Numbered from the stretch's first letter, positions 16,026-24,745 are shown. The stretch is 36,415 nucleotides of DNA from Prevotellaceae bacterium (GCA_031289415.1 JAITPN010000028.1:1-36415); one strand, 5' to 3'. The notes: a model not told the origin generated them from the sequence alone. Program-made: numbers and translations.

Positions 16026-16979
16026 TTACATCACGTAACTGCCGCTTATCGACTGGTAATTGTACACCTTGTCGATAAGTTCGGCAAACAGTTCGGCTAT
16101 TGAAATTACTTTGATTTTTGACACATCCGCATTTTTATCGGGGCGCAGCGGAATGGTGTCGGTGATAATCACTTCTTTGATGCACGACCGCGCGATGCGT
16201 TCGTATGCCGGACCCGAAAGCAGGGCATGCGTAGCCATGACGCGGATGCTCAACGCGCCTTTTTCCGTCAGCATATCGGCGGCTTTCGACACCGTGCCTG
16301 CCGTGTCAATCATATCGTCAAGAATAAGGATATTGCGCCCTTCCACATCGCCGATAGCCGTCATTTCGCCCACGACGTTGGCTTTTTCGCGCGATTTGTG
16401 GCATATAATCATCGGGCAGGCAAGCAAGCGGGCGTAGGCGTTCACGCGCTTCGCACCGCCCATGTCGGGCGCGGCTACCGAGAGGTTTTCTATTTTCAGG
16501 CTTTTCACATAAGGCAGGAATATCATGCTGGCATACACGTGGTCTACCGGAAAATCAAAGAATCCTTGTATCTGGTCGGCATGCAGGTCAGCCGTCATCA
16601 CGCGGTCGCAGCCGGCGGCAGCCAGCAGGTTTGCCACCAACTTTGCACCGATGGATACGCGCGGACGGTCTTTGCGGTCTTGCCGCGCCCAGCCGAAGTA
16701 GGGCATCACGGCAATCACTTTGTATGCCGACGCCCGCCGCGCCGCATCAATCATCAACAGCAGTTCAAACAGGTTGTCGATAGGCGGAAAGGTCGATTGC
16801 ACGATAAACACGGTGCAACCCCGTACGCTTTCGTCAAAAGCAGGTTGAAATTCGCCGTCGCTGAACTCGGTAACCAATGATTTGCCCAAGTCCGTGCCTA
16901 AAGATTTGGCAATGCGCTCTGCCAAATAACGCGACGACCGGCAAGAAAAGATTTTAATTTTGTGCTCGGAAGAATACAT
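16026..16979 (-). CDS. prs: ribose-phosphate pyrophosphokinase
   Basis: Makes PRPP from ribose 5-phosphate and ATP for nucleotide, histidine, tryptophan and NAD synthesis. Motifs: SDGEFQPAFDESVRGC, PYFGWARQDRKDRPR (ATP loop), TADLHADQIQGFFD and the PRPP-binding loop ILDDMIDTAGTVSKAA. I placed the start at 16979 (MYSSEHKIKIFSCR), giving 317 residues; a further 11 codons upstream are open but not family-like and would overlap the promoter. A textbook Bacteroidota promoter lies at 17001-17032. First gene of prs-OMP-priA. Confidence 0.95.
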   Translation of the reverse strand: MYSSEHKIKIFSCRSSRYLAERIAKSLGTDLGKSLVTEFSDGEFQPAFDESVRGCTVFIVQSTFPPIDNLFELLLMIDAARRASAYKVIAVMPYFGWARQDRKDRPRVSIGAKLVANLLAAAGCDRVMTADLHADQIQGFFDFPVDHVYASMIFLPYVKSLKIENLSVAAPDMGGAKRVNAYARLLACPMIICHKSREKANVVGEMTAIGDVEGRNILILDDMIDTAGTVSKAADMLTEKGALSIRVMATHALLSGPAYERIARSCIKEVIITDTIPLRPDKNADVSKIKVISIAELFAELIDKVYNYQSISGSYVM

Positions 16980-17000
16980 GGAATGTGAATTTATACGGTG

Positions 17001-17032
17001 CAAATGTATCAAAACATATTTAATTTACCAAA
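17001..17032 (-). promoter_or_regulatory. promoter of prs
   Basis: On the minus strand TTTG (17029-17032), a 20-bp spacer and TACATTTG (17001-17008): a full match to the Bacteroidota consensus. The start codon at 16979 is 21 nt further on. Confidence 0.7.
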
Positions 17033-17050
17033 AAAATATATCATCGTGGT

Positions 17051-17102
17051 GAGATTAAGTAATTAAGTGATTAGGCGATTAAGCGATTAGGAGGGCTTCG
17101 CC
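17051..17102. repeat. 5 x 8-bp GNRATTAR array plus inverted GCGAAGCCCTC core
   Basis: Five exact-length units GAGATTAA, GTAATTAA, GTGATTAG, GCGATTAA, GCGATTAG (17051-17090), directly followed by GAGGGCTTCGCC (17091-17102), the reverse complement of the core seen at 8041 and 11286. It lies upstream of the promoter at 17136-17168, between divergent genes. Confidence 0.75.
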
Positions 17103-17135
17103 GTGCGCGTTTATGTTTAAAAAAAAAGTTTTTTC

Positions 17136-17168
17136 TTGTATTATATTAAAAAATAATTACTATATTTG
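17136..17168 (+). promoter_or_regulatory. promoter in front of the 21-bp repeat array
   Basis: TATATTTG (17161-17168) with TTG (17136-17138) 22 bp upstream, in an A/T-rich stretch. The first convincing gene downstream starts at 17839, so a transcript from here would have a leader of about 660 nt containing the hairpin at 17422 and the tandem array. Confidence 0.55.
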
Positions 17169-17421
17169 CACCAACTTTATCGAATTAGTAATATTTATTT
17201 AATGAAACTTGTTGCCGCATATCCTTTTCAATCTCCGTGTGCAGGCTTTCGCCCGCGCCGCGCCCGGCGTTTTCCGGCGGCTGACGGATATATAGGCGCT
17301 TACCCCTCCCCCGCTGCAACTCAGCAAGTTGCAAAAATTTATCCTCTTCGTGCGCTGCTGCTTCACGGCTTCGCCCGCACGGCACATATATGCGTAAAGG
17401 TATCATCTCCTCCTGCGGATG

Positions 17422-17440
17422 TGAACTCCGCCGGAGTTCA
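17422..17440. other. perfect 8-bp hairpin
   Basis: TGAACTCC-GCC-GGAGTTCA: 8-bp perfect stem with a 3-nt loop, in the gene-less stretch 17169-17838. It has no T run after it, so it does not look like an intrinsic terminator. The rest of 17169-17492 holds only an unconvincing 85-codon frame. Confidence 0.6.
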
Positions 17441-17492
17441 AACGGAGGGAGCATGACGGCTTTTGGATTATCTATAAGATATAATGAGCCGT

Positions 17493-17786
17493 TTCGGGTC
17501 GCTACGAAACCCCTTCGGGACGCTACGAAGCCTCTTCGGGACGCTACGAAGCCCCTTCGGGACGCTACGAAGCCCCTTCGGGACGCTACGAAGCTCCTTC
17601 GGGACGCTACGAAGCCCCTTCGGGACGCTACGAAGCCTCTTCGGGTCGCTACGAAGCCTCTTCGGGTCGCTACGAAGCCTCTTCGGGACGCTACGAAGCT
17701 CCTTCGGGTCGCTACGAAGCCCCTTCGGGTCGCTACGAAGCTCCTTCGGGTCGCTACGAAGCCCTTTCGGGTCGCTACGAAATTCC
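17493..17786. repeat. 14 x 21-bp tandem repeat of alternating dyads
   Basis: Fourteen uninterrupted 21-bp units, 294 bp. Each unit contains CTTCGGGWCGCTACGAAG (arms CTTCG/CGAAG, 8-nt loop), and successive units are joined by CGAAG-NNN-CTTCG (3-nt loop CCC, CCT or CTC). Almost all differences between units lie in the loops: the W position and the 3-nt loop. The first and last units are degraded. The array has no stop in several frames on both strands, which yields spurious Arg/Ser-rich reading frames. It precedes the unrecognised gene at 17839. Confidence 0.9.
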
Positions 17787-17838
17787 TTTTCACAGATATA
17801 ACAAATTCTATTTTCTATAAAATTTAAAATAAGAGATT

Positions 17839-18516
17839 ATGACAAAAGCAAAGTATCCACTCTTTCCAGAGAAGATTGCCGACCAAGTTGGCGACCTTCA
17901 CACGAAGTTTAATTATTTGGACACCCCGCCGACTAAAGAGCGGCTGGGCATCTCGGACGAGGTTGTCGGAGAGTTGTCGGTGGAAGTGAACGCCGTGGAT
18001 TCGGCGTACGCGCGGACTATCGACACCGACCACCGGACGAAGCTCGACACCATTGCGCTGCACGAAGCGATAGGCTCGGCGCATGAGTTGTTCCGCAAGT
18101 ATCTCGAATTTTATGTGGCGCGCAACAAGGCGGCGACGGAGGGCGACTTCGAGGCGCTGCACGTGCCCATGCCCGGCAAGAGCGACCCGCTGCCTGTACC
18201 GCATCATCCGCCGGGGCTGCGGCATCTGACGTCGTCCAACATGGAGGTGGTTGCCGCGTTTTTTAACGCCGACACGAACGCCGACGGCAAGCCCGAAGGC
18301 GCTTACGGCATGGAAACCTACTACAAGCTCGGCGGCGAAGAGCCAACCGAAATAGGCGAACTCACCGAACGCGCGATGGCTACGGCGTCGCCCCTGCGCC
18401 TGCAGTTTGAGTTTGAAGACCAGATGAAGGTGCTGTATCTCGCTTTCCGGTGGGTGGGCACGCGCGGCGACTACGGCTCTTGGACAGGGATTTTTAAAAT
18501 AAATGTAACGAGGTAG
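17839..18516 (+). CDS. unrecognised protein, two-part, C-terminal beta domain
   Basis: A 225-residue protein with no signal peptide or membrane segment; I cannot assign a function. The N-terminal half is charged and probably helical (KYPLFPEKIADQVGDLHTKF; TIALHEAIGSAHELFRKYLEFYVARNK). A proline-rich link (VPHHPPGLRHLTSSN) leads to a C-terminal part likely to be a beta-sandwich, ending SPLRLQFEFEDQMKVLYLAF then RWVGTRGDYGSWTGIFKINV. That end aligns by eye with the end of the protein at 36106-36415 (TPFTLEF..; YFCLCWENTTGEKGPWSEIVGAII), so they are paralogues with a fibronectin-III-like tail. A 21-bp repeat array lies 52 nt upstream, and a strong terminator follows at 18675. Confidence 0.75.
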   Translation: MTKAKYPLFPEKIADQVGDLHTKFNYLDTPPTKERLGISDEVVGELSVEVNAVDSAYARTIDTDHRTKLDTIALHEAIGSAHELFRKYLEFYVARNKAATEGDFEALHVPMPGKSDPLPVPHHPPGLRHLTSSNMEVVAAFFNADTNADGKPEGAYGMETYYKLGGEEPTEIGELTERAMATASPLRLQFEFEDQMKVLYLAFRWVGTRGDYGSWTGIFKINVTR

Positions 18517-18548
18517 TTGAAGTGTTGAATCGACTTAATTGACAGAAA

Positions 18549-18596
18549 CGATTAAGCAGTTCAACAATTCAACGATTAAACAAACAAAACACTTAA
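18549..18596. repeat. degenerate 8-bp array after the unrecognised gene
   Basis: CGATTAAG, CAGTTCAA, CAATTCAA, CGATTAAA, then weaker CAAACAAA and ACACTTAA, all in an 8-bp step. Related in period and in the CGATTAA word to the arrays at 11239 and 17051, but less regular. Confidence 0.5.
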
Positions 18597-18674
18597 ACAA
18601 ACTATAAATAAATTTTTTACTGTCCGTTGTATTAAAGAATAAATATCGTAATTTTTGGCTTTAATAATAGAAGG

Positions 18675-18706
18675 GAGGCGCGTGAGCGCCTCTTTTCGTT
18701 TTTTTT
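18675..18706 (+). terminator. strong intrinsic terminator
   Basis: GAGGCGC-GTGA-GCGCCTC, a perfect 7-bp G/C-rich stem with a 4-nt loop, followed by TTTTCGTTTTTTTT. It lies 158 nt after the stop of the 17839 gene and 70 nt before the next promoter. Confidence 0.85.
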
Positions 18707-18728
18707 AAAGAAGCCCCGCAATCCCCGT

Positions 18729-18759
18729 TTTGCCATGTACGGAAAAATGGTTATATTTG
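18729..18759 (+). promoter_or_regulatory. promoter of the nitroreductase-like gene and gcvP
   Basis: TTTG (18729-18732), 19-bp spacer, TATATTTG (18752-18759). The start codon pair is at 18777/18780, so the leader is about 10-15 nt. Confidence 0.65.
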
Positions 18760-18776
18760 TGGCTTAAAAATTGTGT

Positions 18777-19385
18777 ATGATGAAGAAAATTATTGTCATT
18801 TTTTCGATTTGCCTGCTGTTTGCCGGAGGAATAAACGCGCAGGACATTAAGCTCCCTGCTCCGCAAACCACCGGCGGGATGCCGTTGATGGAAGCGTTGA
18901 GCAAACGCCAAACGACGCGCACGTTCAGCAACCGCGACGTAGACCGCCAGACGTTGTCGAACCTCCTGTGGTCGGCTAACGGCTTCAACCGCCCCGACCG
19001 GCGCACTGCGCCTACGGCTCGCGACCGGCAGGAACTGGAACTCTACGTCGCCCTGTCGACAGGGCTTTACTGGTACGACGCCAAAGCCCATACGTTGGTG
19101 CAAAAAAGCAAGAAGGACATCCGGGCGCTCACCGGACAGCAGGATTTCGTAGGCGTTGCGCCCGTGAACATCGTCATCGTAGGCGACACCAAGAAGCAGG
19201 ATGTGGAGAAATATTATTACCTCGACTGCGGATATGTGTCCCAAAACATCTATCTCTTTTGCGCCTCTGCCGGTTTGATTACGGTAGCACGGGGCTTGTT
19301 CGATGCGCCCGCATTGAGCAAAGCGCTCGAATTGCCGCGCACGCACGCCATCGTGTTGACGCAAACCGTAGGTTATTCAAAATAG
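18777..19385 (+). CDS. exported nitroreductase-family protein
   Basis: FMN-dependent nitroreductase-fold protein of about 202 residues with a signal peptide (MMKKIIVIFSICLLFAGGINA, cut before QDIKLP), so it acts in the periplasm. The family start motif is KRQTTRTFSNRDVDRQTLSNLLWSANGFNRPD, where the R-x-x-R residues contact FMN; DCGYVSQNIYLFCASAGLITVARG is the second FMN-side helix. The start is ATG 18777 or 18780; a TTG at 18771 is open but implausible. Substrate unknown. The stop is 23 nt before the gcvP start, and no other promoter is seen, so the two are probably co-transcribed, though a functional link is not obvious. Confidence 0.85.
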   Translation: MMKKIIVIFSICLLFAGGINAQDIKLPAPQTTGGMPLMEALSKRQTTRTFSNRDVDRQTLSNLLWSANGFNRPDRRTAPTARDRQELELYVALSTGLYWYDAKAHTLVQKSKKDIRALTGQQDFVGVAPVNIVIVGDTKKQDVEKYYYLDCGYVSQNIYLFCASAGLITVARGLFDAPALSKALELPRTHAIVLTQTVGYSK

Positions 19386-19408
19386 TCGTAACATTTAACC
19401 CTCGTATC

Positions 19409-22243
19409 ATGTTTGATGCTTTTGTAAATCGGCATAACGGCGTGCGTGAAGCCGATATTGACTACATGCTGCGCGCCATTGGCGCAAGTTCGTTAGACGA
19501 ATTGATTGACCAAACCATTCCGAAAAATATCAGGCTGACGTCGCCGTTGGCATTGGATGCGCCGGTAAGCGAATACGAATACCTGAACCGGATAAGGCGT
19601 ATTGCGTCAAAAAACAAACTCGTCCGTTCGTTCATCGGAATGGGGTGGTACGGCACGGCGGCGCTGCCCGTGGTGTTGCGCAACGTCTTTGAAAATCCGT
19701 CGTGGTACACGTCGTACACGCCCTATCAGTCCGAAATTTCGCAAGGGCGGCTGGAGGCTTTGCTGAATTTCCAGACTATGACGTCGAGCCTCACGGGGTT
19801 TCCGGTATCCAACTGCTCGCTGCTCGACGAGGCTACCGCCGCCGCCGAAGCCATGCGTATGATGTTTGAACTGCGCAGCCGCGAGGCGGTGAAAGCGGGC
19901 AGGAACATCCTGTTTGCCGATGAAAACATGTTTCCGCAGAATCTGGACGTGCTGCACACGCGCGCCGCGCCGTTGGGCATCGAAATCGTAACAGGAAAGT
20001 ATGGCGACTATGTGTTTGATGAAAAATGTTTCGGCGCAATCGTGCAATATCCTGCTGCCAACGGCGACGTGCGCGACTATTCGGCGTTTTGCGGCGAGGC
20101 GCACAGCCGGCAGATTTTGGTTACCGCCGTCTGCGATATTCTATCATTAGCCTTGCTGAAAGAGCCGGCGGCGTGGGGCGCAGACGTGGCGGTGGGCAGT
20201 ACGCAGCGTTTCGGTATCCCGATGGGTTTCGGCGGACCGGCGGCGGCTTATTTCGCTACGAAAGACGCGTACAAACGCAGTATGCCCGGTCGCATCATCG
20301 GCATGTCGATAGACAGGCTCGGCAAGCCTGCATTGCGCATGGCGCTGCAAACGCGCGAACAACATATCAAGCGCGAAAAAGCAACGTCCAATATTTGCAC
20401 CGCCACGGCGTTGTCGGCTATCATGGCAGGGATGTATGCCGTGTACCACGGCGCCGAAGGCTTGCAGCGCATAGCCGCGCATAGCCGGAAATATGCCGTC
20501 ATCATCGCCGGACGGCTCAAAGCGGCGGGATATGCGTTGGCGACAGCGCAGTTTTTTGATACAATTGAAGTGCAGAATGTGGATGCCAACACGCTTCGCG
20601 AAAAAGCGCTGGCGGCGGGCATGAATTTCTTCTATCCGACCGAACGCAGCGTCCGTATAAGTTTTGACGAAATCACGACCTGCGATGAAGCGGCGGCTAT
20701 CATGAACGTCTTCGGGTTGCCACAATGCACGGACGACGACTGCCGTCCGGCGGCTGCCTTGCCCCCATTGCCTCAACCGCTGCAACGCACGACGCCGGCG
20801 CTTACCGAAAAAGTATTTCAACACTACCGTTCGGAAACCGAAATGATGCGCTACATCAAGAAACTCGAACGGCGCGACATATCGCTGACCCAGTCGATGA
20901 TTTCGTTGGGGTCGTGTACCATGAAACTCAATGCGGCGGTGGAAATGTTGCCGCTGAGTTTCCCCGAATTTTGCCACATACACCCTTATGCGCCGTCAGA
21001 CCAAGCGGCAGGCTACTTGCAATTAATTGAAGAACTGGAGCGCGATTTGGCTACGATTACCGGTTTCGACGCGGTATCGTTGCAGCCCAATTCCGGCGCG
21101 GCAGGCGAATATACCGGATTGATGATTATACGCGCCTACCACAATGCCAACGGCGCAGCACACCGCAACACGGCGCTGATTCCTACGTCGGCGCACGGCA
21201 CGAATCCGGCAAGCGCAGTCATGGCGGGCATGAACGTAGTAACGGTAGGATGCGATGCACACGGAAATATCAACATAGACGAGCTGCGCGAAAAAGCGGC
21301 GCTGCACAAGGACAATTTGGCGTGTATGATGATTACTTATCCCTCTACGCACGGCGTATTTGAAAGCCGCGTGAAAGAAATTACGGATATTATTCATGCA
21401 CACGGCGGACTTGTATTCATGGACGGCGCAAACATGAACGCGCAGGTAGGCTTTACCAACCCCGGATTTATCGGCGCGGACGTATGCCACCTGAATTTAC
21501 ATAAAACGTTTGCCATGCCGCACGGCGGCGGCGGTCCGGGCGTAGGACCGGTGGCGGTGGCAAAACATTTAACGCCTTTTCTTCCGTCGCACCGCGTGGT
21601 GCACACAGGCGGCGAAAAAGGCATCTCTGCCGTGTCGGCTGCGCCGTATGGGAGCGCGATGCTTTTGCCGGTGTCGCACGCATACATTAAACTGCTGGGC
21701 GCCGAAGGGCTTTCGCGCGCTACGGCGGTGGCAATACTTAATGCCAACTACATGTCGGCGCGTTTGAACCCGCACTACCGCACACTCTTTACCGGCGAAA
21801 ACGGACGCGTAGCGCACGAGTGCATCATTGACTTGCAGCACTTCAAAAAAGAATACGGCGTAGACGCCGCCGATGTGGCAAAACGCTTGATGGATTTCGG
21901 ATTTCATGCCCCTACACTGTCGTTCCCCGTACACGAAACATTGATGATAGAGCCTACCGAAAGCGAGCCGAAAGCCGAACTCGACCGTTTGGTCGAAGCC
22001 CTGCTGGCGATTAAAGCCGAATGTGAAGCCATCAAAAACGGCAACGCCGACGCGGCAGACAATCCGTTAAAAATGTCGCCGCACACGGCGGAAGAAGTGA
22101 CTGCCGACGCATGGACGCACCCCTACCCGCGTACGCAGGCGGCTTACCCGCTACCGTGGGTTGCCGATAATAAATTCTGGGCGCACGTAGCCCGCGTGGA
22201 CAACGGCTATGGCGACAGAAATCTGTGCAGTTGCAGTAAATAA
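19409..22243 (+). CDS. gcvP: glycine dehydrogenase (decarboxylating), P protein
   Basis: PLP-dependent P protein of the glycine cleavage system, which decarboxylates glycine and passes aminomethyl to the lipoyl H protein. It is a single fused 944-residue chain with both halves present: the N-terminal half (YTPYQSEISQGRLEALLNFQ; GFGGPAAAYFATKD) and the C-terminal catalytic half with the PLP lysine in NLHKTFAMPHGGGGPG. EKATSNICTATALSA and SAAPYGSAMLLPVS are typical family phrases. I chose ATG 19409; the frame is open back to 19259 but that part overlaps the preceding gene. gcvT and gcvH are not in this window. Confidence 0.96.
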   Translation: MFDAFVNRHNGVREADIDYMLRAIGASSLDELIDQTIPKNIRLTSPLALDAPVSEYEYLNRIRRIASKNKLVRSFIGMGWYGTAALPVVLRNVFENPSWYTSYTPYQSEISQGRLEALLNFQTMTSSLTGFPVSNCSLLDEATAAAEAMRMMFELRSREAVKAGRNILFADENMFPQNLDVLHTRAAPLGIEIVTGKYGDYVFDEKCFGAIVQYPAANGDVRDYSAFCGEAHSRQILVTAVCDILSLALLKEPAAWGADVAVGSTQRFGIPMGFGGPAAAYFATKDAYKRSMPGRIIGMSIDRLGKPALRMALQTREQHIKREKATSNICTATALSAIMAGMYAVYHGAEGLQRIAAHSRKYAVIIAGRLKAAGYALATAQFFDTIEVQNVDANTLREKALAAGMNFFYPTERSVRISFDEITTCDEAAAIMNVFGLPQCTDDDCRPAAALPPLPQPLQRTTPALTEKVFQHYRSETEMMRYIKKLERRDISLTQSMISLGSCTMKLNAAVEMLPLSFPEFCHIHPYAPSDQAAGYLQLIEELERDLATITGFDAVSLQPNSGAAGEYTGLMIIRAYHNANGAAHRNTALIPTSAHGTNPASAVMAGMNVVTVGCDAHGNINIDELREKAALHKDNLACMMITYPSTHGVFESRVKEITDIIHAHGGLVFMDGANMNAQVGFTNPGFIGADVCHLNLHKTFAMPHGGGGPGVGPVAVAKHLTPFLPSHRVVHTGGEKGISAVSAAPYGSAMLLPVSHAYIKLLGAEGLSRATAVAILNANYMSARLNPHYRTLFTGENGRVAHECIIDLQHFKKEYGVDAADVAKRLMDFGFHAPTLSFPVHETLMIEPTESEPKAELDRLVEALLAIKAECEAIKNGNADAADNPLKMSPHTAEEVTADAWTHPYPRTQAAYPLPWVADNKFWAHVARVDNGYGDRNLCSCSK

Positions 22244-22335
22244 TCCCGACCGAAAGAAACGCTTACTTTAATGTTTGATTAATAGAAATTATTTGATATA
22301 TCTTCATTTCGTTTTTTCATATCAATTATTTTTCG

Positions 22336-22343
22336 TATCTTTG
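22336..22343 (+). promoter_or_regulatory. -7 box of the spt operon
   Basis: TATCTTTG, 36 nt before the start codon at 22380, with a T-rich tract (22312-22317) about 20 bp upstream in place of a clear TTTG. The gap after gcvP is A/T-rich. Confidence 0.55.
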
Positions 22344-22379
22344 TGTTTTAAATGTATTTTAAATTAATAAAATAGACCT

Positions 22380-23576
22380 ATGCCTACAACCAATATTATG
22401 CGTAATCGTTTGGCGCTCTATCGCGAGCCGCAACGAGTACAAGCGATGGGGCTTTATCCTTACTTTAGAGCTATTGAATCCGAGCAGGACGCCGAAGTCT
22501 GGATAGATGGAAAGAAGGTGCTGATGTTCGGTTCAAACAGCTACTTGGGATTAACGAATCACCCGAAAGTGAAAGAAGCGGCGATTGCCGCTATCAAAAA
22601 ATACGGCTCAGGCTGCGCCGGCTCGCGCTACCTGAATGGGACGTTGGACATCCACCTTGAGTTGGAAGAAAAACTGGCTGACTTTGTCGGAAAAGACGGC
22701 GCACTGGTGTACAGCACCGGCTTTCAATCGAACCTCGGAGCTATCCCCACCGTAACGTCGCGCAACGACTATATCATCCTCGACGAATTAGACCATGCGT
22801 CTATTATCGAAGGCGCACGGCTCTCGTTTGCAAAAACACTAAAATTTAAACACAACGACATGCAATCGCTGGAAAAAATATTGCAGCGTTGTGAACCCGA
22901 CGTCGTGAAATTGATTGTCGTAGACGGCATCTTCAGCATGGAAGGCGACATCATCAACTTGCCGGACGTGGTGCGGCTCGCCAAACAATACAACGCCAAC
23001 ATCATGGTAGACGACGCCCACTCGTTCGGCGTTGTCGGCAAACAAGGGCGCGGCGTGGCGTCCCACTTCGGATTAACGGACGACGTGGACATCATCATGG
23101 GCACGTTCAGCAAATCGCTGGCGTCTATCGGCGGCTTTCTCGCAGCAGACAAAGACACCATCAACTTCATCAAACACACCTCGCGCTCGCTTATTTTCAG
23201 CGCCAGCGCTACGCCTGCCGCTACAGCCAGTGCATTGGCGGCGCTCGAAATCATAAAAACAGAACCGGAACGGATTGAACAGCTGTGGAAAAATACCGGC
23301 TACGCACTCAACGCATTCCGCACGCTGGGCTTCGACGTAGGACACTCGTGCACGCCCATTATCCCGATTATGATTCGCGACAACGACAAAACATTCCTTA
23401 TCACAAAAATGCTGATGGAAGACGGCATCTTTGTAAACCCTGTGGTGCAACCGGCGGTACCGAACGACTCGACGCTCGTCCGGTTCTCGCTCATGGCTAC
23501 GCACACACAGCAACAAGTAGAAACGGCAATCGAAAAAATTGCCGCCGCCGCCCGTAAATTAGACATCATTCCATAG
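22380..23576 (+). CDS. spt: serine palmitoyltransferase (alpha-oxoamine synthase)
   Basis: Condenses L-serine with a long-chain acyl-CoA to 3-ketosphinganine, the entry step of bacterial sphingolipid synthesis. It is a PLP fold-type I enzyme of 398 residues. The PLP lysine is K245 in GTFSKSLASIGG, the stacking histidine is H139 in ELDHASI, and the aspartate motif is VDDAHSFG. GSGCAGSRYLNGT is shared by all alpha-oxoamine synthases, so KBL or BioF are the alternatives. The Spt call rests on close likeness to the Bacteroides enzyme, the N-terminal phrase LYPYFRAIES, and the GNAT-like gene that commonly follows spt in Bacteroidota. Start of a spt-GNAT-rpiB unit. Confidence 0.85.
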   Translation: MPTTNIMRNRLALYREPQRVQAMGLYPYFRAIESEQDAEVWIDGKKVLMFGSNSYLGLTNHPKVKEAAIAAIKKYGSGCAGSRYLNGTLDIHLELEEKLADFVGKDGALVYSTGFQSNLGAIPTVTSRNDYIILDELDHASIIEGARLSFAKTLKFKHNDMQSLEKILQRCEPDVVKLIVVDGIFSMEGDIINLPDVVRLAKQYNANIMVDDAHSFGVVGKQGRGVASHFGLTDDVDIIMGTFSKSLASIGGFLAADKDTINFIKHTSRSLIFSASATPAATASALAALEIIKTEPERIEQLWKNTGYALNAFRTLGFDVGHSCTPIIPIMIRDNDKTFLITKMLMEDGIFVNPVVQPAVPNDSTLVRFSLMATHTQQQVETAIEKIAAAARKLDIIP

Positions 23577-23603
23577 CGGTTTTACCAAGTAATACACATT
23601 ACG

Positions 23604-24725
23604 ATGATAAGCATCAAAGAGGTAAATACACGCAAAGAACTAAAGCAATTTATTAAATTTCCTTTTGAACTCTACAAAGGGCATCCGCAGTGGGTTCCGC
23701 CATTGATTGCCGACGAAGAACGCACGCTGCGCAGCGACGTCAACCCGTCGTTTGAAACGTGCGAAGCCGCATACTTCCTCGCCTACAAAAACGGCAAAAT
23801 CGCAGGACGCATCGCAGGCATCATCAACCACCGGGCAAATGAAAAATGGCACAACAAGCTCGCACGCTTCGGATGGATGGACTTCGTGGACGACGGCGAC
23901 GTATCGGGCGCACTGCTCCAAGCCGTAGAACAATGGGCGAAAAGCAAAGGCATGCAAGGCGTACACGGACCTATGGGCTTCACCGACTTCGACTCCGAAG
24001 GCATGCTCGTAGAAGGATTCCAGCACGTGCCGCCCATCATCAGCCCCTACAACTACCCGTACTACCCGCAGCACCTCGAACAGCACGGCTACGGGAAATC
24101 CGTCGACTGGCTGCAATACCGCTTCAACGCCTCGCAGCCTGTGCCCGAAAAAGTAGAACGCATCAACAACCTCATCGTACAAAAATACAACCTGCGCGTC
24201 TGCGTATTCAAAAAAAGAAAAGAAGTCGTAGCGCACGCCGCCCGGCTGTTCGACACAATCAACGCCGCATGGGAAAACATCTACGGCTCATCGCAGCTAA
24301 GCAAAAAACAAATCGGATACTACATCAAAGCCTACATCTCGTTCATGCGCCCCGAATTAGTCTGCTTCGTACTCGACGAAAACGATACGGTGGTAGGCTT
24401 CGGACTCAGCATGCCTACCCTGTCGCGCGCCTTCCAAAAAGCAAAAGGCAAGCTCTTCCCCTTCGGATTTATACACATCCTGAAAGCCCTGCGCAACTAC
24501 TCCGAAATCGACCTGTACTTCAACGGCGTACTGCCCGAATGGCACAACCGCGGCATCCACTCGCTATACTACGTAACGATGAACAAAGAATACATCAAAC
24601 ACCGCGTGAAAGTCGCCATCTCGTCCTCGCAGCTCGAAACCAACACCAACGCCATAGGCATCTGGGATAACTACGAAAAAGAATTTCTGTTCCGCACACG
24701 CTGCTACATCAAAGAAAATATATAA
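23604..24725 (+). CDS. GNAT-like acyltransferase linked to spt
   Basis: A 373-residue cytosolic protein. The first half (to about 165) carries FIKFPFELYKGHPQWVPPL and MGFTDFDSEGMLVEGF, and the second half has ISSSQLETNTNAIGIWDNYEKEF, as in a Bacteroidota family annotated GNAT/N-acetyltransferase-like that is usually found beside spt. A role in sphingolipid synthesis, for example acyl transfer, is inferred from that linkage; it is not shown by catalytic motifs I can read. It starts 27 nt after spt and ends 20 nt before rpiB, so one transcript is likely. Confidence 0.7.
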   Translation: MISIKEVNTRKELKQFIKFPFELYKGHPQWVPPLIADEERTLRSDVNPSFETCEAAYFLAYKNGKIAGRIAGIINHRANEKWHNKLARFGWMDFVDDGDVSGALLQAVEQWAKSKGMQGVHGPMGFTDFDSEGMLVEGFQHVPPIISPYNYPYYPQHLEQHGYGKSVDWLQYRFNASQPVPEKVERINNLIVQKYNLRVCVFKKRKEVVAHAARLFDTINAAWENIYGSSQLSKKQIGYYIKAYISFMRPELVCFVLDENDTVVGFGLSMPTLSRAFQKAKGKLFPFGFIHILKALRNYSEIDLYFNGVLPEWHNRGIHSLYYVTMNKEYIKHRVKVAISSSQLETNTNAIGIWDNYEKEFLFRTRCYIKENI

Positions 24726-24745
24726 CCGTTATAAAAAAAACCATC

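Noticed and set aside
17202-17456. 85-codon plus-strand frame just after the promoter at 17161
   Set aside because: Odd Arg/Pro/Ala composition, no family likeness, and it covers a perfect hairpin; more likely untranslated leader.
17493-17786. CRISPR array
   Set aside because: Units are head to tail with no unique spacers, and no cas genes are nearby.
17185-17793. 202-codon minus-strand frame with FVATRRG-type repeats, and matching plus-strand frames (17390-17827, 17484-17801)
   Set aside because: A 21-bp repeat without stops stays open in several frames on both strands; no start context and no protein family fits.
19386-19408. Glycine riboswitch before gcvP
   Set aside because: Only 23 nt separate gcvP from the preceding gene, and no aptamer-like structure is visible.
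23846-24670. 274-codon frame in another phase of the GNAT-like gene
   Set aside because: Very Arg/His-rich out-of-frame shadow of a full-length gene.
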